NCBI RefSeq assembly: GCF_014203705.1
Contig: NZ_JACHJR010000001.1
Location: 5,890,001 to 5,954,000, forward strand
Source: Kitasatospora gansuensis
GTDB lineage: Bacteria > Actinomycetota > Actinomycetes > Streptomycetales > Streptomycetaceae
Direction: 5' to 3'
DNA: 64,000 nucleotides
Shown here piece after piece: positions 7,355 through 16,212 of the stretch (positions are counted from its first letter, which is position 1; every line of letters begins with the position of its first letter). The position numbers and the translations under genes were made by a program. The notes under the pieces are model-generated. The model saw nothing but the letters and a program-made list of their open reading frames with translations, was not told the origin of the DNA and searched no databases.

Positions 7355-10060
7355 TCAGTGCTGGAGGGCGGGCGGCTGCGGGTCGAGCCAGAGCCGGGGG
7401 CCGCCGTAGCGCAGGCGGAGCAGGAAGGCGAGCGGTCCCGAAGTGCCCGTCCCGTACGCGGGGGTGGAGCTCAGCCCGGTCTCGTCGGGCAGCACCAGCC
7501 GCCCGTCCCGGCGTACCGCGCGGGCCGCGATCAGCCCGGCCAGCTCCTCGGCGCCGGTGCGGAACCGCTGCTCACCGGTGGCCTCGGCCAGATCGAGCAG
7601 GTACTCGCCGTTCCCGGCCAGGCCGTGACAGGCACTCACCCCGCTGTGCCAGCGGGCGTCCAGCACCGCCTGCCCGGCGGCCAGCGCCAAGCGGTGCGCG
7701 GTCTCGTCCCCGGTGGCCCGCCAGTACCGGACCAGGAAGCTGCCCACCCCGGAGGACCCGCTGCACCAGTGCGCCAGCCGTACGTGCGGCGGGTCGCCCG
7801 CGCCCTGCGGCCACCAGGCGGCGGCACCGTCCTGACGGACCGTCGCCGCCAGCGTCCGGACCGCCTCGGCCGCCCCGTCGAGGATCCGCTGATCACCCGT
7901 CACCTCACCGGTGGCCAGCAGGAAGGCACCCACCCCGGCCACACCGTGGGCGTAGCCGAGCTGACCGGCCCCGGCGAAGACCGAGTCGAACCCCTTCGGC
8001 ACCGGCCAGGTCAGCCCGTACGGCTCCCGCTCGGCCGAGGCCAGCAGGGTGGCGGCGCAGTCGGCCGCCCGGCCCAGATACGTCGCGTCACCGGTCGACC
8101 GGTGCAGTCGCAGCTGCAGGAAGCCCGCCCCGGCCGCCCCGTGGCAGACATCGGGATTGGGCCAGCGGATCGGGACATCCTGGGCCAACTTGACGGCCCG
8201 TCGGGCCAGTTCGGCATCGCCCAGCGCCTCGGCGGCGTCCAGCAGCGCCCAGGCCACCCCGGACCGTCCGAAATGCAGCCCCGGCAACACCGTCGGCTCG
8301 GCCGCCACCCGCCGCTCGATCCACCCGGCCGCCACCGCCGCGGTCTCAGCCGCAGGCAGCCCGACCACCACGGCCCGCGCCAGCACCGCCAGCACCCCGG
8401 CCGCCCCGTGCTGCACATTGCACGGATCGGTCAACTGCCCCCCGGGCACCGTCGCCCACAGCCGGTCGGCCCGCTCGGGCGTCGCTGTGGCGGCCAACTG
8501 CGCCAAGCCATCTACCACCAGGGGCTCGGGGAACGGCGACGCCGACCTCAAGGGCGTTGCACCAACAAAACTGGTCAGGAACGGTTCCGTAGACGGAAGT
8601 TGCCTGAGCGCTGGATCCATCGAACGAAGCCCCAAGACCAACGGGGCCAGCCGCCGCGCCGTCTCCCCCTCCCGCCCCGCAGCCGCCAGCCACTGCTCCA
8701 ACGACCCTTCCCCCGGCGGCAACAGCGGATCGTGCCCCGTCGCCAACAGGAAGAACAACCCACCCAGCGCATACAGATCGGCACCGAACCCGGCCTGACA
8801 TACCGCCGGCTCCTGCTCGGGCGCCCGATACCCCGGCGTCCCGGCCGTCCCTACCGTCGCCCCGACCGCCGCGGCCAGCTCAAGATCGACCAGCCGCAAT
8901 GACCCGTCAGGCCGCACCATCACGTTCCCGGGCGAAAGATCCCGCAGCACCAGCCCCCGCGCATGGACCTCCGCCACCAGCGAGACCAGCCCGAGCGCGA
9001 CCCCCCGCGCCTCCTCCCACGGCACGTCAGGAGTCCCGTCCCGCCGCAGCCGCCCCGCCACCCAGGACCCGAGCGCCACCCCCGGCACCCGCTCCTGGAC
9101 CAGGTAGACCGCGTCCCCCTGCTCGATCAGGTCGATCACCCCCGGCGCCAGCTCCGCCCCGGCCAGCAGGCCGAGCAGCTCGGCCTCGTGCCGCAGCGCC
9201 GCCCTGGCGTCCGTACCGGACCGGTCCACCTCGATGTGGGCCCGGGCCTGCTTCACCACCACCTCGGCGCCACCCTCGCCGCCGCCCTCGGTGTCCCGCC
9301 CGAGGAAGACCCCGCCCTTGGTGCCGTGCCGGACGGCTGCCGTCAGCGCGTACCTGCCCCCCAGCAGGACGCCCCCGGTGCGCCGTTCACCCGTGGCCGG
9401 CGTCGACCCCCTCCCCTCGACGGGGTCGGTCAGCCAGGGCGGACATCGGTAACTCGCGGTCCGGACGTCCTCGACCCGGGTGCCGTCCGGTGCGTGCAGC
9501 ATCGAGCGGTACGCGCCGTCGTTGCCCAGCTCGGCCCGGCGGGTGAAGACCCCGTACCGGTAGTGCACCCGGCTGCCGGGGGCGTACGGACGGTCGGAGA
9601 GCACCGACGGGCCGGGGAATTCCGCCGTGGCCAGGTGTAATTCGGCGGCCAGCCGCCGGAACTGCTCCTCGTCCACCGGATAGACCGTGATGAATTTCCC
9701 GGCCGAGCCGCGCTCGCTGTTCCGGGAATTGACCTGGTGGAGCTTTTCCAGGTCGCCGGCGAACTTGAACACACAGGCGTCCCGGGCGATCACCCCGGCC
9801 ACCGCGGCGAGCACCGAGGCCGCCGCCTCGCCCGCCGCGCTGATGTGCAGCTTCCACCCCTGCTCGGGGGTGGCGACCCCGGCGGGCCGGGCCGTGCACC
9901 AGAGCGCCTCGGCGGTGAACTCCCAGTCGCCGCCGCCTCCCCGGCGCCCGGTGCCGGCCACGGCCGACCGGGCCACCTCCGTCAGCGAGCCGTCGACAGC
10001 CGGCCCGACGTCGACCGACGTCGTCCCCCCGGCCGTGCGCAGCGGTGTGACCGCCCCCAT
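7355..10060 (-). CDS. lanL: Class IV-type lanthipeptide synthetase (lyase-kinase-cyclase)
   Basis: 901 residues. An N-terminal phospho-Ser/Thr lyase-like region (about 1-225) is followed by a kinase domain with Lys 270 (VVVK), RDLSPGN (Asp 374, Asn 379) and DLE in place of DFG (392-394). A LanC-like cyclase (about 500-901) has WCSG (Cys 766) and ACHG (Cys 811-His 812), the zinc triad of NisC/LanM/LanL that RamC-type class III enzymes lack. This favours class IV. It should phosphorylate, dehydrate and cyclise the peptide encoded at 5119-5253. I chose the ATG at 10060, which has GTGGAG and AAGGGG upstream. The ATG 30 nt further out has no ribosome site. First gene of the operon. Confidence 0.88.
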   Translation of the reverse strand: MGAVTPLRTAGGTTSVDVGPAVDGSLTEVARSAVAGTGRRGGGGDWEFTAEALWCTARPAGVATPEQGWKLHISAAGEAAASVLAAVAGVIARDACVFKFAGDLEKLHQVNSRNSERGSAGKFITVYPVDEEQFRRLAAELHLATAEFPGPSVLSDRPYAPGSRVHYRYGVFTRRAELGNDGAYRSMLHAPDGTRVEDVRTASYRCPPWLTDPVEGRGSTPATGERRTGGVLLGGRYALTAAVRHGTKGGVFLGRDTEGGGEGGAEVVVKQARAHIEVDRSGTDARAALRHEAELLGLLAGAELAPGVIDLIEQGDAVYLVQERVPGVALGSWVAGRLRRDGTPDVPWEEARGVALGLVSLVAEVHARGLVLRDLSPGNVMVRPDGSLRLVDLELAAAVGATVGTAGTPGYRAPEQEPAVCQAGFGADLYALGGLFFLLATGHDPLLPPGEGSLEQWLAAAGREGETARRLAPLVLGLRSMDPALRQLPSTEPFLTSFVGATPLRSASPFPEPLVVDGLAQLAATATPERADRLWATVPGGQLTDPCNVQHGAAGVLAVLARAVVVGLPAAETAAVAAGWIERRVAAEPTVLPGLHFGRSGVAWALLDAAEALGDAELARRAVKLAQDVPIRWPNPDVCHGAAGAGFLQLRLHRSTGDATYLGRAADCAATLLASAEREPYGLTWPVPKGFDSVFAGAGQLGYAHGVAGVGAFLLATGEVTGDQRILDGAAEAVRTLAATVRQDGAAAWWPQGAGDPPHVRLAHWCSGSSGVGSFLVRYWRATGDETAHRLALAAGQAVLDARWHSGVSACHGLAGNGEYLLDLAEATGEQRFRTGAEELAGLIAARAVRRDGRLVLPDETGLSSTPAYGTGTSGPLAFLLRLRYGGPRLWLDPQPPALQH

Positions 10061-10459
10061 CTGCTCCACACCCCTTCTCTCTCGCGGCATCGGTTTTCAC
10101 GGACGTCCGGAAATTCACCCCGGCACACCGTCAGGCAATTCGACGGTGCGCCCACAAGACCCCCGGTCGGGGTAACTCCCGTTCGCAACACCGAAGTTAC
10201 TTTCGGTGGCCGACCGACTCAACGCGGAACGGGTCACTTCACTCGTAAGGGTGATCTCGAATCGTTTTCGAATGCGTGCGACCGGGGCGATGTGACCAGT
10301 ACCCGCCCGCCGAGGGCGGCCCGTACCCCTTCCGTTCACCTCGCACTGCCCCCGCACGCCGGTTGACGAGCAGCAGTACGGCCCGACCGGCCCACCTGCG
10401 AGCCAGGCCCGGCAGCGCCCGGGGCCGGGGGAGCCGCCCGCGCGCGGTAGTCTCGACAG
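10061..10459. promoter_or_regulatory. Divergent promoter region, lanthipeptide operon / Nif3 gene
   Basis: About 400 nt without a gene, richer in A/T than its surroundings around 10180-10280. It must hold promoters for the lanthipeptide operon (leftward) and the Nif3 gene (rightward). It contains two heptads CTCGAAT (10256-10262) and TTCGAAT (10267-10273) separated by 4 bp, a layout used by SARP-type activators. I saw no clear -10/-35 pair. No pathway regulator gene is attached to the locus. Confidence 0.4.
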
Positions 10460-11290
10460 GTGCCGAAACTGTCCGACGTCATCAACGCGCTCGAAGAGCT
10501 GTACCCGCCGAGGTGGGCCGAGTCCTGGGATGCCGTGGGCCTGGTGTGCGGTGACCCCGAGGCCGAGGTCGGCCGGGTGCTGTTCGCCGTCGACCCGGTG
10601 CAGGCCGTGGTGGACGAGGCCGTCGAGTGGGGTGCGGACCTGGTGGTCACCCACCATCCCCTCTATCTGCGTGGCGTCACCAGCGTCGCGGCCACCGGCT
10701 TCAAGGGCCGGGTGGTGCACGGGCTGATCCGGGCCGGGATCGGGCTGCACGTCGCGCACACCAACGCCGACCACGCCGACCCGGGCGTCTCCGACGCGCT
10801 CGCCGAGGCCGTCGGCCTGCGGGTACTCGGACCGCTGATCGCCGACCCGACCGACCCGGCGGGCCGCCGGGGCAGCGGACGGATCGGCGTGCTCGAACCG
10901 CCGCTCACCCTCTCCGCCTTCGCCGCCCAGGTGGCCGCCGGACTGCCGGCCACGGCCGCCGGGGTCCGGGTGGCCGGGGACGGCGACCGGGTGATCACCC
11001 GGGTCGCGGTCTGCGGTGGCTCGGGCGACAGCTTCCTCGCCGAGGTCCGGGCCGCCGGGGTGGACGCCTACGTCACCGCCGACCTGCGGCACCACCCGGC
11101 CTCGGAGGCCACCGAAGCCTCCCCGGTCGCGCTGGTGGACGCCGCGCACTGGGCCACCGAGTGGCCCTGGCTGCGGCTGGCCGAGCGCGGCCTGACCGAG
11201 GCGGCCGCCGGGCACGGCTGGCAGCTGGAGACCAAGGTCTCGCACCTGGTCACCGACCCGTGGACCGCGCACGCCCCGATGAACCCCTAG
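10460..11290 (+). CDS. Nif3-like dinuclear metal-centre protein
   Basis: 276 residues, GTG start. A member of the Nif3/YbgI family, which forms ring-shaped oligomers with a two-metal site. Metal-ligand signatures are visible: THHPLYL (His-His, about 69-75), HTNAD (about 101-105) and the C-terminal DAAHWATEW (His and Glu). Length fits the short family form without an inserted domain. It is first in a run with the zinc-ribbon protein (67 nt away) and the RNase H/phosphatase, an order I recall from streptomycete chromosomes. The biochemical function of the family is still unclear; some members are linked to GTP cyclohydrolase-like activity. Confidence 0.85.
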   Translation: MPKLSDVINALEELYPPRWAESWDAVGLVCGDPEAEVGRVLFAVDPVQAVVDEAVEWGADLVVTHHPLYLRGVTSVAATGFKGRVVHGLIRAGIGLHVAHTNADHADPGVSDALAEAVGLRVLGPLIADPTDPAGRRGSGRIGVLEPPLTLSAFAAQVAAGLPATAAGVRVAGDGDRVITRVAVCGGSGDSFLAEVRAAGVDAYVTADLRHHPASEATEASPVALVDAAHWATEWPWLRLAERGLTEAAAGHGWQLETKVSHLVTDPWTAHAPMNP

Positions 11291-11357
11291 CTTCGGCCGC
11301 CCGAAGCCTCCCGCCCGACCGACTTGCCGACAGACAAAAAAACAGGAGCCCCCAGCC

Positions 11358-12101
11358 TTGAACGCCGCGCCCGCCGACCAGATCCGCCTGCTCGACCTCC
11401 AGGCCCTCGACTCCCGCCTCGACCAGCTGGCCCACCGGCGCCGCAGCCTGCCCGAGCACGCCGAGATCGACAAGGCCACCGCCGACCACACCGCCCTCAA
11501 GGACCTGGTGATCGCCGCCCAGGCACAGCTCGGCGACACCGAGCGCGAGCTGACCAAGGCCGAGGGCGACGTCGAGCAGGTCCGCGCCAGGACCGCCCGC
11601 AACCAGCAGCGGATGGACTCCGGCGCGGTCGGCTCGCCGCGTGACCTGGAGAACCTCCAGCACGAGATCGGCTCGCTGGCGAAGCGTCAGTCCGACCTGG
11701 AGGACGTCGTCCTGGAGGTCATGGAGCGGCTGGAGTCCGCGCAGACCCGGGTGACCGAGCTGTCGGCCCGGCTCGACCACTCCACCGTGGTGCTCAAGGA
11801 GGCCGAGGAGCGCCGGGACGCGGCCTTCGCCGAGATCGACGCCGACGTGGAGAAGGTCAAGCGGGACCGCGAGGCCGTGGCCGTCGTGCTGCCGGCCGAC
11901 CTGATCAAGCTCTACACCCGGCTGCGCGAGCAGCAGGGCGGCGTCGGCGCGGCCCGCCTGTTCCAGCGCCGCTGCGAGGGCTGCCGGGTCGAGTTCGCCG
12001 CCGCCGACCTGAACAGCATCAAGGCCGAGCCCAAGGACGCGGTCGTCCGCTGCGACAACTGCGGCCGGATCCTGGTGCGCACCGCCGAGTCGGGCGTCTG
12101 A
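11358..12101 (+). CDS. Coiled-coil protein with C-terminal zinc ribbon
   Basis: 247 residues from a TTG start preceded by AGGAG at 11343-11347. Residues about 10-185 are an Asp/Glu/Leu/Arg-rich coiled coil. The C-terminus has CEGC and CDNC pairs forming a C4 zinc ribbon, as in the family annotated 'C4-type zinc ribbon domain' (CT398-like). The archetype in Helicobacter (HP0958) acts with sigma-54 and flagellar mRNA. In Actinobacteria the role is unknown. The conserved link to Nif3 upstream and the RNase H/phosphatase 4 nt downstream suggests nucleic-acid or metal-related work, which is inference. Confidence 0.83.
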   Translation: MNAAPADQIRLLDLQALDSRLDQLAHRRRSLPEHAEIDKATADHTALKDLVIAAQAQLGDTERELTKAEGDVEQVRARTARNQQRMDSGAVGSPRDLENLQHEIGSLAKRQSDLEDVVLEVMERLESAQTRVTELSARLDHSTVVLKEAEERRDAAFAEIDADVEKVKRDREAVAVVLPADLIKLYTRLREQQGGVGAARLFQRRCEGCRVEFAAADLNSIKAEPKDAVVRCDNCGRILVRTAESGV

Positions 12102-12105
12102 TCCG

Positions 12106-13254
12106 ATGGCCGGGCGCAGGTTCATCGTCGAGGCGGACGGCGGCTCCCGGGGCAACCCGGGCCCGGCCGGTTACGGCGCGGTGGTCCGGGACGGGGATAC
12201 CGGCCAGATCATCGCCGAGGCGGCCGAGTTCATCGGGCGCGCGACCAACAACGTGGCCGAGTACAAGGGCCTGATCGCGGGCCTGCGGGCGGCGCACGAG
12301 CTGGACCCGGACGCCAAGGTGGATGTCCGGATGGACTCCAAGCTGGTGGTCGAGCAGATGTCCGGCCGCTGGAAGATCAAGCACCCCGACATGCAGCCGC
12401 TGGCGGCGGAGGCGGCCACCGTCCTGCCGCGCTCGCAGGTGAAGTACAGCTGGATCCCGCGCGAGAAGAACAAGGACGCGGACCGGCTGGCCAACGAGGC
12501 GATGGACGCGGGCAAGGCGGGCCGGCAGTGGGAGCCCAAGGTCCGCCCGGCCGCGCCGCTCGCCCCGGTGGACGAGCCGCTGCCCGCGCCCGCCGCACCG
12601 AAGGCGGGCTGGGCGGGACCGGCCGACCTCGGGACGCCGACCACCTTCGTGCTGCTCCGGCACGGCGAGACACCGCTCACGCCGGAGAAGCGTTTCTCCG
12701 GCAGCGGTGGCACCGACCCGGCGCTCTCCGAGCGGGGCCTCTGGCAGGCCGCCCGGGCCGCCGAGTCGCTGGCCGCCCGGGGCACCATCCAAGCCATCGT
12801 CAGCTCGCCGATGCAGCGCACCCGGCAGACCGCCGAGGCGGTCGCCATCCGGCTGGGCCTGGAGGTCCGGTTCGAGGAGGGTCTGCGCGAGCTGGACTTC
12901 GGCGACTGGGAGGGGCTGACCTTCGCCGAAGTGCAGCAGCGTCACCCCGAGGACCTGGCCGCCTGGCTCGGCTCGGCCAAGGCCAAGCCGACCGGCAGCT
13001 CGGAGAGCTTCACCACGCTCACCCACCGGGCCGGTGTCGCCCGGGACAAGATCCTGGCCCGGCACTCCGGGAAGACGGTGCTGGTGGTCTCGCACGTCAG
13101 CCCGATCAAGACCCTGGTCCGGCTCGCCCTCGGCGCCCCGCCGGACTCGCTCTACCGGATGGAGCTCTCGGCGGCCTCGTTCTGCGCGGTGCAGTACTAC
13201 GCGGACGGCAACGCCTCGCTCCGGCTGCTGAACGACACCTCGCACCTGCGCTGA
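12106..13254 (+). CDS. Bifunctional RNase H / acid phosphatase
   Basis: 382 residues with two enzymatic halves. The N-terminus (about 5-140) is an RNase HI-type domain with the metal Asp 11 in EADGGSRGNPGPAGYG and later acidic residues (EYKGL, RMDSK, KNKDADRLANEA). A Pro/Ala linker (about 145-175) leads to a histidine-phosphatase domain with the phospho-His motif LLRHGET and a downstream VSHVSPIK. The same fusion is known from Mycobacterium (Rv2228c) and S. coelicolor, where the phosphatase half has alpha-ribazole phosphatase (CobC) activity. Starts 4 nt after the zinc-ribbon gene, so probably coupled to it. Confidence 0.9.
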   Translation: MAGRRFIVEADGGSRGNPGPAGYGAVVRDGDTGQIIAEAAEFIGRATNNVAEYKGLIAGLRAAHELDPDAKVDVRMDSKLVVEQMSGRWKIKHPDMQPLAAEAATVLPRSQVKYSWIPREKNKDADRLANEAMDAGKAGRQWEPKVRPAAPLAPVDEPLPAPAAPKAGWAGPADLGTPTTFVLLRHGETPLTPEKRFSGSGGTDPALSERGLWQAARAAESLAARGTIQAIVSSPMQRTRQTAEAVAIRLGLEVRFEEGLRELDFGDWEGLTFAEVQQRHPEDLAAWLGSAKAKPTGSSESFTTLTHRAGVARDKILARHSGKTVLVVSHVSPIKTLVRLALGAPPDSLYRMELSAASFCAVQYYADGNASLRLLNDTSHLR

Positions 13255-13258
13255 CACT

Positions 13259-13292
13259 CCGGGGAGGGGGCGGCCTGCCGCCCCCTCCCCGG
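13259..13292. terminator. Bidirectional hairpin terminator
   Basis: Perfect 15-bp stem (CCGGGGAGGGGGCGG at 13259-13273, complement at 13278-13292) with a CCTG tetraloop, between convergent genes. Confidence 0.8.
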
Positions 13293-13297
13293 TGGTG

Positions 13298-13804
13298 TCA
13301 CTCCCCGGTGCTGCCGTCGATCAGCTCGCGCAGCAGGTCGGCGTGGCCGTTGTGCCGGGCGTACTCCTCGATCATGTGGGTGAGCACGTAGCGCAGCGAG
13401 TACGGCTGCCCGTCGAAGTGCGTCACGGCGTCCAGCGAATCGACCCCGGCCACCACCGCGCGGGCCTGCTCGCAGACCTCCCGCCAGATCGCGAAGGCCC
13501 GCTCCGGGTCGGCCTCGGCCACCTCGAACTCGGCGCGCGAGCCGTCCGGCGTGCGCCCCCAGTAGCTCGGGACGCCCTGGTCGGCGACCACGTTGAGGAA
13601 CCAGCCGCGCTCGACGTCGGCCAGGTGCCGGACCAGCCCGAGCAGCGACATCGCCGACGGTGGTACGGCCCGGGTCCGCAGCTGATCGGGGGTCAGCCCG
13701 GCGCACTTCATCGCCAGGGTCTGGCGCTGGTAGTCCAGAAATTCGGTCAGCGAGGCGCGCTCGTCGGCCACCCGGGACGGTTCGGTCCTGATCTGCTCAT
13801 CCAT
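13298..13804 (-). CDS. DinB-family protein
   Basis: 168 residues in the DinB/YfiT-like four-helix metal-binding fold. Likely metal ligands are the His in LVRHLADVERGWF and the His residues in THMIEEYARHNGHAD. Family members include thiol-dependent enzymes that use mycothiol or bacillithiol, but this one has no assigned substrate. I chose the ATG at 13804 because homologues begin close to 'RTEPSRVADERASLTEFL'. Upstream in-frame starts would extend it into the yaaA 3' end. It follows yaaA by 56 nt on the same strand. Confidence 0.78.
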   Translation of the reverse strand: MDEQIRTEPSRVADERASLTEFLDYQRQTLAMKCAGLTPDQLRTRAVPPSAMSLLGLVRHLADVERGWFLNVVADQGVPSYWGRTPDGSRAEFEVAEADPERAFAIWREVCEQARAVVAGVDSLDAVTHFDGQPYSLRYVLTHMIEEYARHNGHADLLRELIDGSTGE

Positions 13805-13860
13805 CAGATGATCATCCCAGCGCCGCCCCGGCCCGGTACGGGTATTTCGACCCGTGGACA

Positions 13861-14661
13861 TCAGTGGATCTCGGTGACCACCACATCGAGCTGCCACGCC
13901 TTGCGCGCGGACCCCTCGGCGGAGACCTCGACCCGGTAGCCGAGCCCGGCCAGCGCGTCCACCAGCTCACCCGGCGAACCGGGCTCCAGCCCGGCGTTCA
14001 GCAGGTCGCGGACCAGCCGGCCCTTGGTCGCCTTGTTGAAGTGGCTCACCACCGAGCGCTTCAGCTCCCCGTTCACCTCGCGCTCCTGGAGCACCCGCAC
14101 GGTCGCGGTCCGCGCCGCGGTCTCCCCGGCCGGCTTCCAGGCCGCCGCGTACGCCGCGCTCCGCAGGTCCAGCACCAGCCCCCGGCCCGCCACCGCCGGC
14201 AGCACCTCGGCCATCTCGCGCCGCCAGTACGCCCCGAGCGCCCCCAGCGGGGGGAGTTTCACCCCCATCGAGCACCGGTACGGCGGAATCCGGTCACCGA
14301 CCCGCACCGCCCCCCACAGCCCGGAGAACACCAGCAGCGAGCGCTCGGCCAGCGCGTACGCCGCCTCGTGCAGCTTCGCCAGCCCGAGCGCGTCGAACAG
14401 CACCCCGGTGTACACCTCACCCGCGGGCAGCGCCCCGGCCGTCCGCAGCCCGGCGTTCTTCGCCACCTCGCCGCGCAGCCCCTCGCTCAGCCCGAGCACC
14501 CCGCGCGCCGTCTCCTCGTCCCCGGAGCAGAGCCCGACCAGCGCCTCGAACACCGCCCGGCGCCCCGCCGTCAGCCCGGGCAGCGACAGCTCCTCCAGCA
14601 CCAGCGGCACCCCGGCCTCCGCAGCAGCCTTCCCCTCCGACGGCGGCAACAGCACCAGCAC
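13861..14661 (-). CDS. yaaA: YaaA-family peroxide stress protein
   Basis: 266 residues from a GTG start after AAGGGG. It begins with MLVLLPPSEGKAA and contains YTGVLFDALG and a C-terminal VSHFNKATKGRLVRDL, all signatures of the YaaA (DUF328/UPF0246) family. In E. coli YaaA lowers free iron and protects DNA during peroxide stress. The fold is DNA-binding and helix-hairpin-helix-like. The role here is taken from the family. It diverges from the RNB ribonuclease gene, with about 100 nt of shared upstream region. Confidence 0.85.
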   Translation of the reverse strand: MLVLLPPSEGKAAAEAGVPLVLEELSLPGLTAGRRAVFEALVGLCSGDEETARGVLGLSEGLRGEVAKNAGLRTAGALPAGEVYTGVLFDALGLAKLHEAAYALAERSLLVFSGLWGAVRVGDRIPPYRCSMGVKLPPLGALGAYWRREMAEVLPAVAGRGLVLDLRSAAYAAAWKPAGETAARTATVRVLQEREVNGELKRSVVSHFNKATKGRLVRDLLNAGLEPGSPGELVDALAGLGYRVEVSAEGSARKAWQLDVVVTEIH

Positions 14662-14760
14662 GGCGACACCCCTTCAACATTCTGTGGCAGCGAACCCTCC
14701 CACTGTACGTGCCGCCCGGTCCGACAGGCCGTCAGCTCCCGGCCGCCGTACGCTGCCAGC

Positions 14761-16212
14761 ATGCCGCGTCAACAGCTGAGGGTCAGGGCCGCCGACACCG
14801 CTCGGATCAACCGTGAGCTGGCGGAGCTGCGGGAGGGGCTCGGGCTGCGGAGCGACTGGCCGGCCGAGGTGCTGGCGGAGGCGGACCGGGTGGCCGGGGT
14901 GCCGAGGCTGCCGGAGTTCGACGCCACCGACCTGGCGCTGTTCACCCTGGACCCGCCGGGATCGATGGACCTGGACCAGGCGATGAGCCTGAGCCGCCGG
15001 GGGAGCGGCTACCGGGTGCACTACGCGATCGCCGACGTGGCCGCCTTCGTCCAGCCGGACGGGGCGATCGACACCGAGGCCCGGCGCCGGGTGCAGACCC
15101 TCTACTTCCCCGACGCCCGGATCCCGCTGCACCCGCCCCGGCTCTCCGAGGCCGCCGCCAGCCTGCTGCCCGGTGAGCTGCGGCCCGCGCTGCTCTGGCA
15201 GCTCGACCTGGACGCCGACGGCGCGGTGCTGCTGGCCGACGTCCGCCGGGCCCTGGTCCGCTCCCGCCGCAGGCTCGACTACGAGGGCGTGCAGGGCGCG
15301 ATCGACTCCGGCGGGGCGGACGAACAGCTCCGGCTGCTGGCCGAGATCGGCCGGCTGCGGGAGGCCAGGGAGGCTGATCGCGGCGGCGTCAGCCTGCCGA
15401 TCCCCGAGCAGGAGGTGGAGCCGGTGGACGGCGGCTACCGGCTGGCGTACCGGGCGCCGCGCCCCGCCGACGGCTGGAACGCCCAGATCTCGCTGCTCAC
15501 CGGCATGGCCGCCGCCGAGCTGATGCTGGACGCCGGGATCGGCCTGCTGCGCACCCTGCCCGCCGCCCCCGAGACCGCGTACGCCCGGCTCCGGCGGACG
15601 GCCGTGGCGCTGGAGGTGGACTGGCCGCAGGGCACCCCGTACCCCGAGCTGATCCGCTCGCTCGACCCGGGCCGGTCCAACCACGCCGCCTTCCTGAAGG
15701 AGTGCGCCGGGCTGCTGCGCGGCGCCGGGTACCATGCCTTCGACACCGCCCAGGGCGTCGCGCCGCCGGCCGACCCGGGGCACGCCGCGCTGGCCGCCCC
15801 GTACGCGCACTGCACCGCCCCGCTGCGGCGGCTGGCCGACCGGTACGCGCAGGAGATCTGCGTGGCGATCGCCGGTGGCACCGACGTCCCGCACTGGGTG
15901 AGCGAGCAACTGCTCGGCGTTCCGGCCCTGATGGCGACCGGTGACCGGCGGGCCCACGAGGTGGAACGGGCCTGTGTAGACCTGGTCGAGGCCGAGCTGC
16001 TGCGCGGCCGGGAGGGCGAACGGTTCGACGCGGTGGTGATCGACATCGACGAACGGCGGCCCACCACCGGCACCGTCCAGCTCCGGGAGCCCGCCGTGGT
16101 CGCCAGGTGCGAGGCGGCGGAGGCCGCGCAGCTGCCGCTCGGCGAGCGGATCAAGGTACGGCTCACGCTGGCCGACCCGGCCGCCAGGACTGTCCGCTTC
16201 GCGCCGGCCTGA
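14761..16212 (+). CDS. RNB-domain ribonuclease (RNase II/R-like)
   Basis: 483 residues with a single RNB catalytic domain. The signature FTLDPPGSMDLDQAMSL near residues 60-76 carries the acidic metal ligands, followed by the family strings YRVHYAIADVAAFV, LYFPDARIPLHP and YAHCTAPLRRLADRY. It lacks the long cold-shock and S1 RNA-binding domains of E. coli RNase II/R, as is usual for the actinobacterial form. It should degrade single-stranded RNA 3' to 5'. The stop codon overlaps the ATG of the next gene by one base (TGATG), so the MFS gene downstream is co-translated. Confidence 0.87.
   Translation: MPRQQLRVRAADTARINRELAELREGLGLRSDWPAEVLAEADRVAGVPRLPEFDATDLALFTLDPPGSMDLDQAMSLSRRGSGYRVHYAIADVAAFVQPDGAIDTEARRRVQTLYFPDARIPLHPPRLSEAAASLLPGELRPALLWQLDLDADGAVLLADVRRALVRSRRRLDYEGVQGAIDSGGADEQLRLLAEIGRLREAREADRGGVSLPIPEQEVEPVDGGYRLAYRAPRPADGWNAQISLLTGMAAAELMLDAGIGLLRTLPAAPETAYARLRRTAVALEVDWPQGTPYPELIRSLDPGRSNHAAFLKECAGLLRGAGYHAFDTAQGVAPPADPGHAALAAPYAHCTAPLRRLADRYAQEICVAIAGGTDVPHWVSEQLLGVPALMATGDRRAHEVERACVDLVEAELLRGREGERFDAVVIDIDERRPTTGTVQLREPAVVARCEAAEAAQLPLGERIKVRLTLADPAARTVRFAPA

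Noticed and set aside
5377..8193. Plus-strand open frame of 938 codons over the protease and synthetase genes
   Set aside because: Composition is typical antisense noise (Gln/Arg/His/Pro-rich) and it has no ribosome site. The minus strand carries catalytic motifs of two recognisable enzymes.
14500..14760. Extension of the RNB ribonuclease start into the yaaA region
   Set aside because: The frame stays open upstream but is antisense to yaaA. The ATG at 14761 gives the expected family N-terminus.
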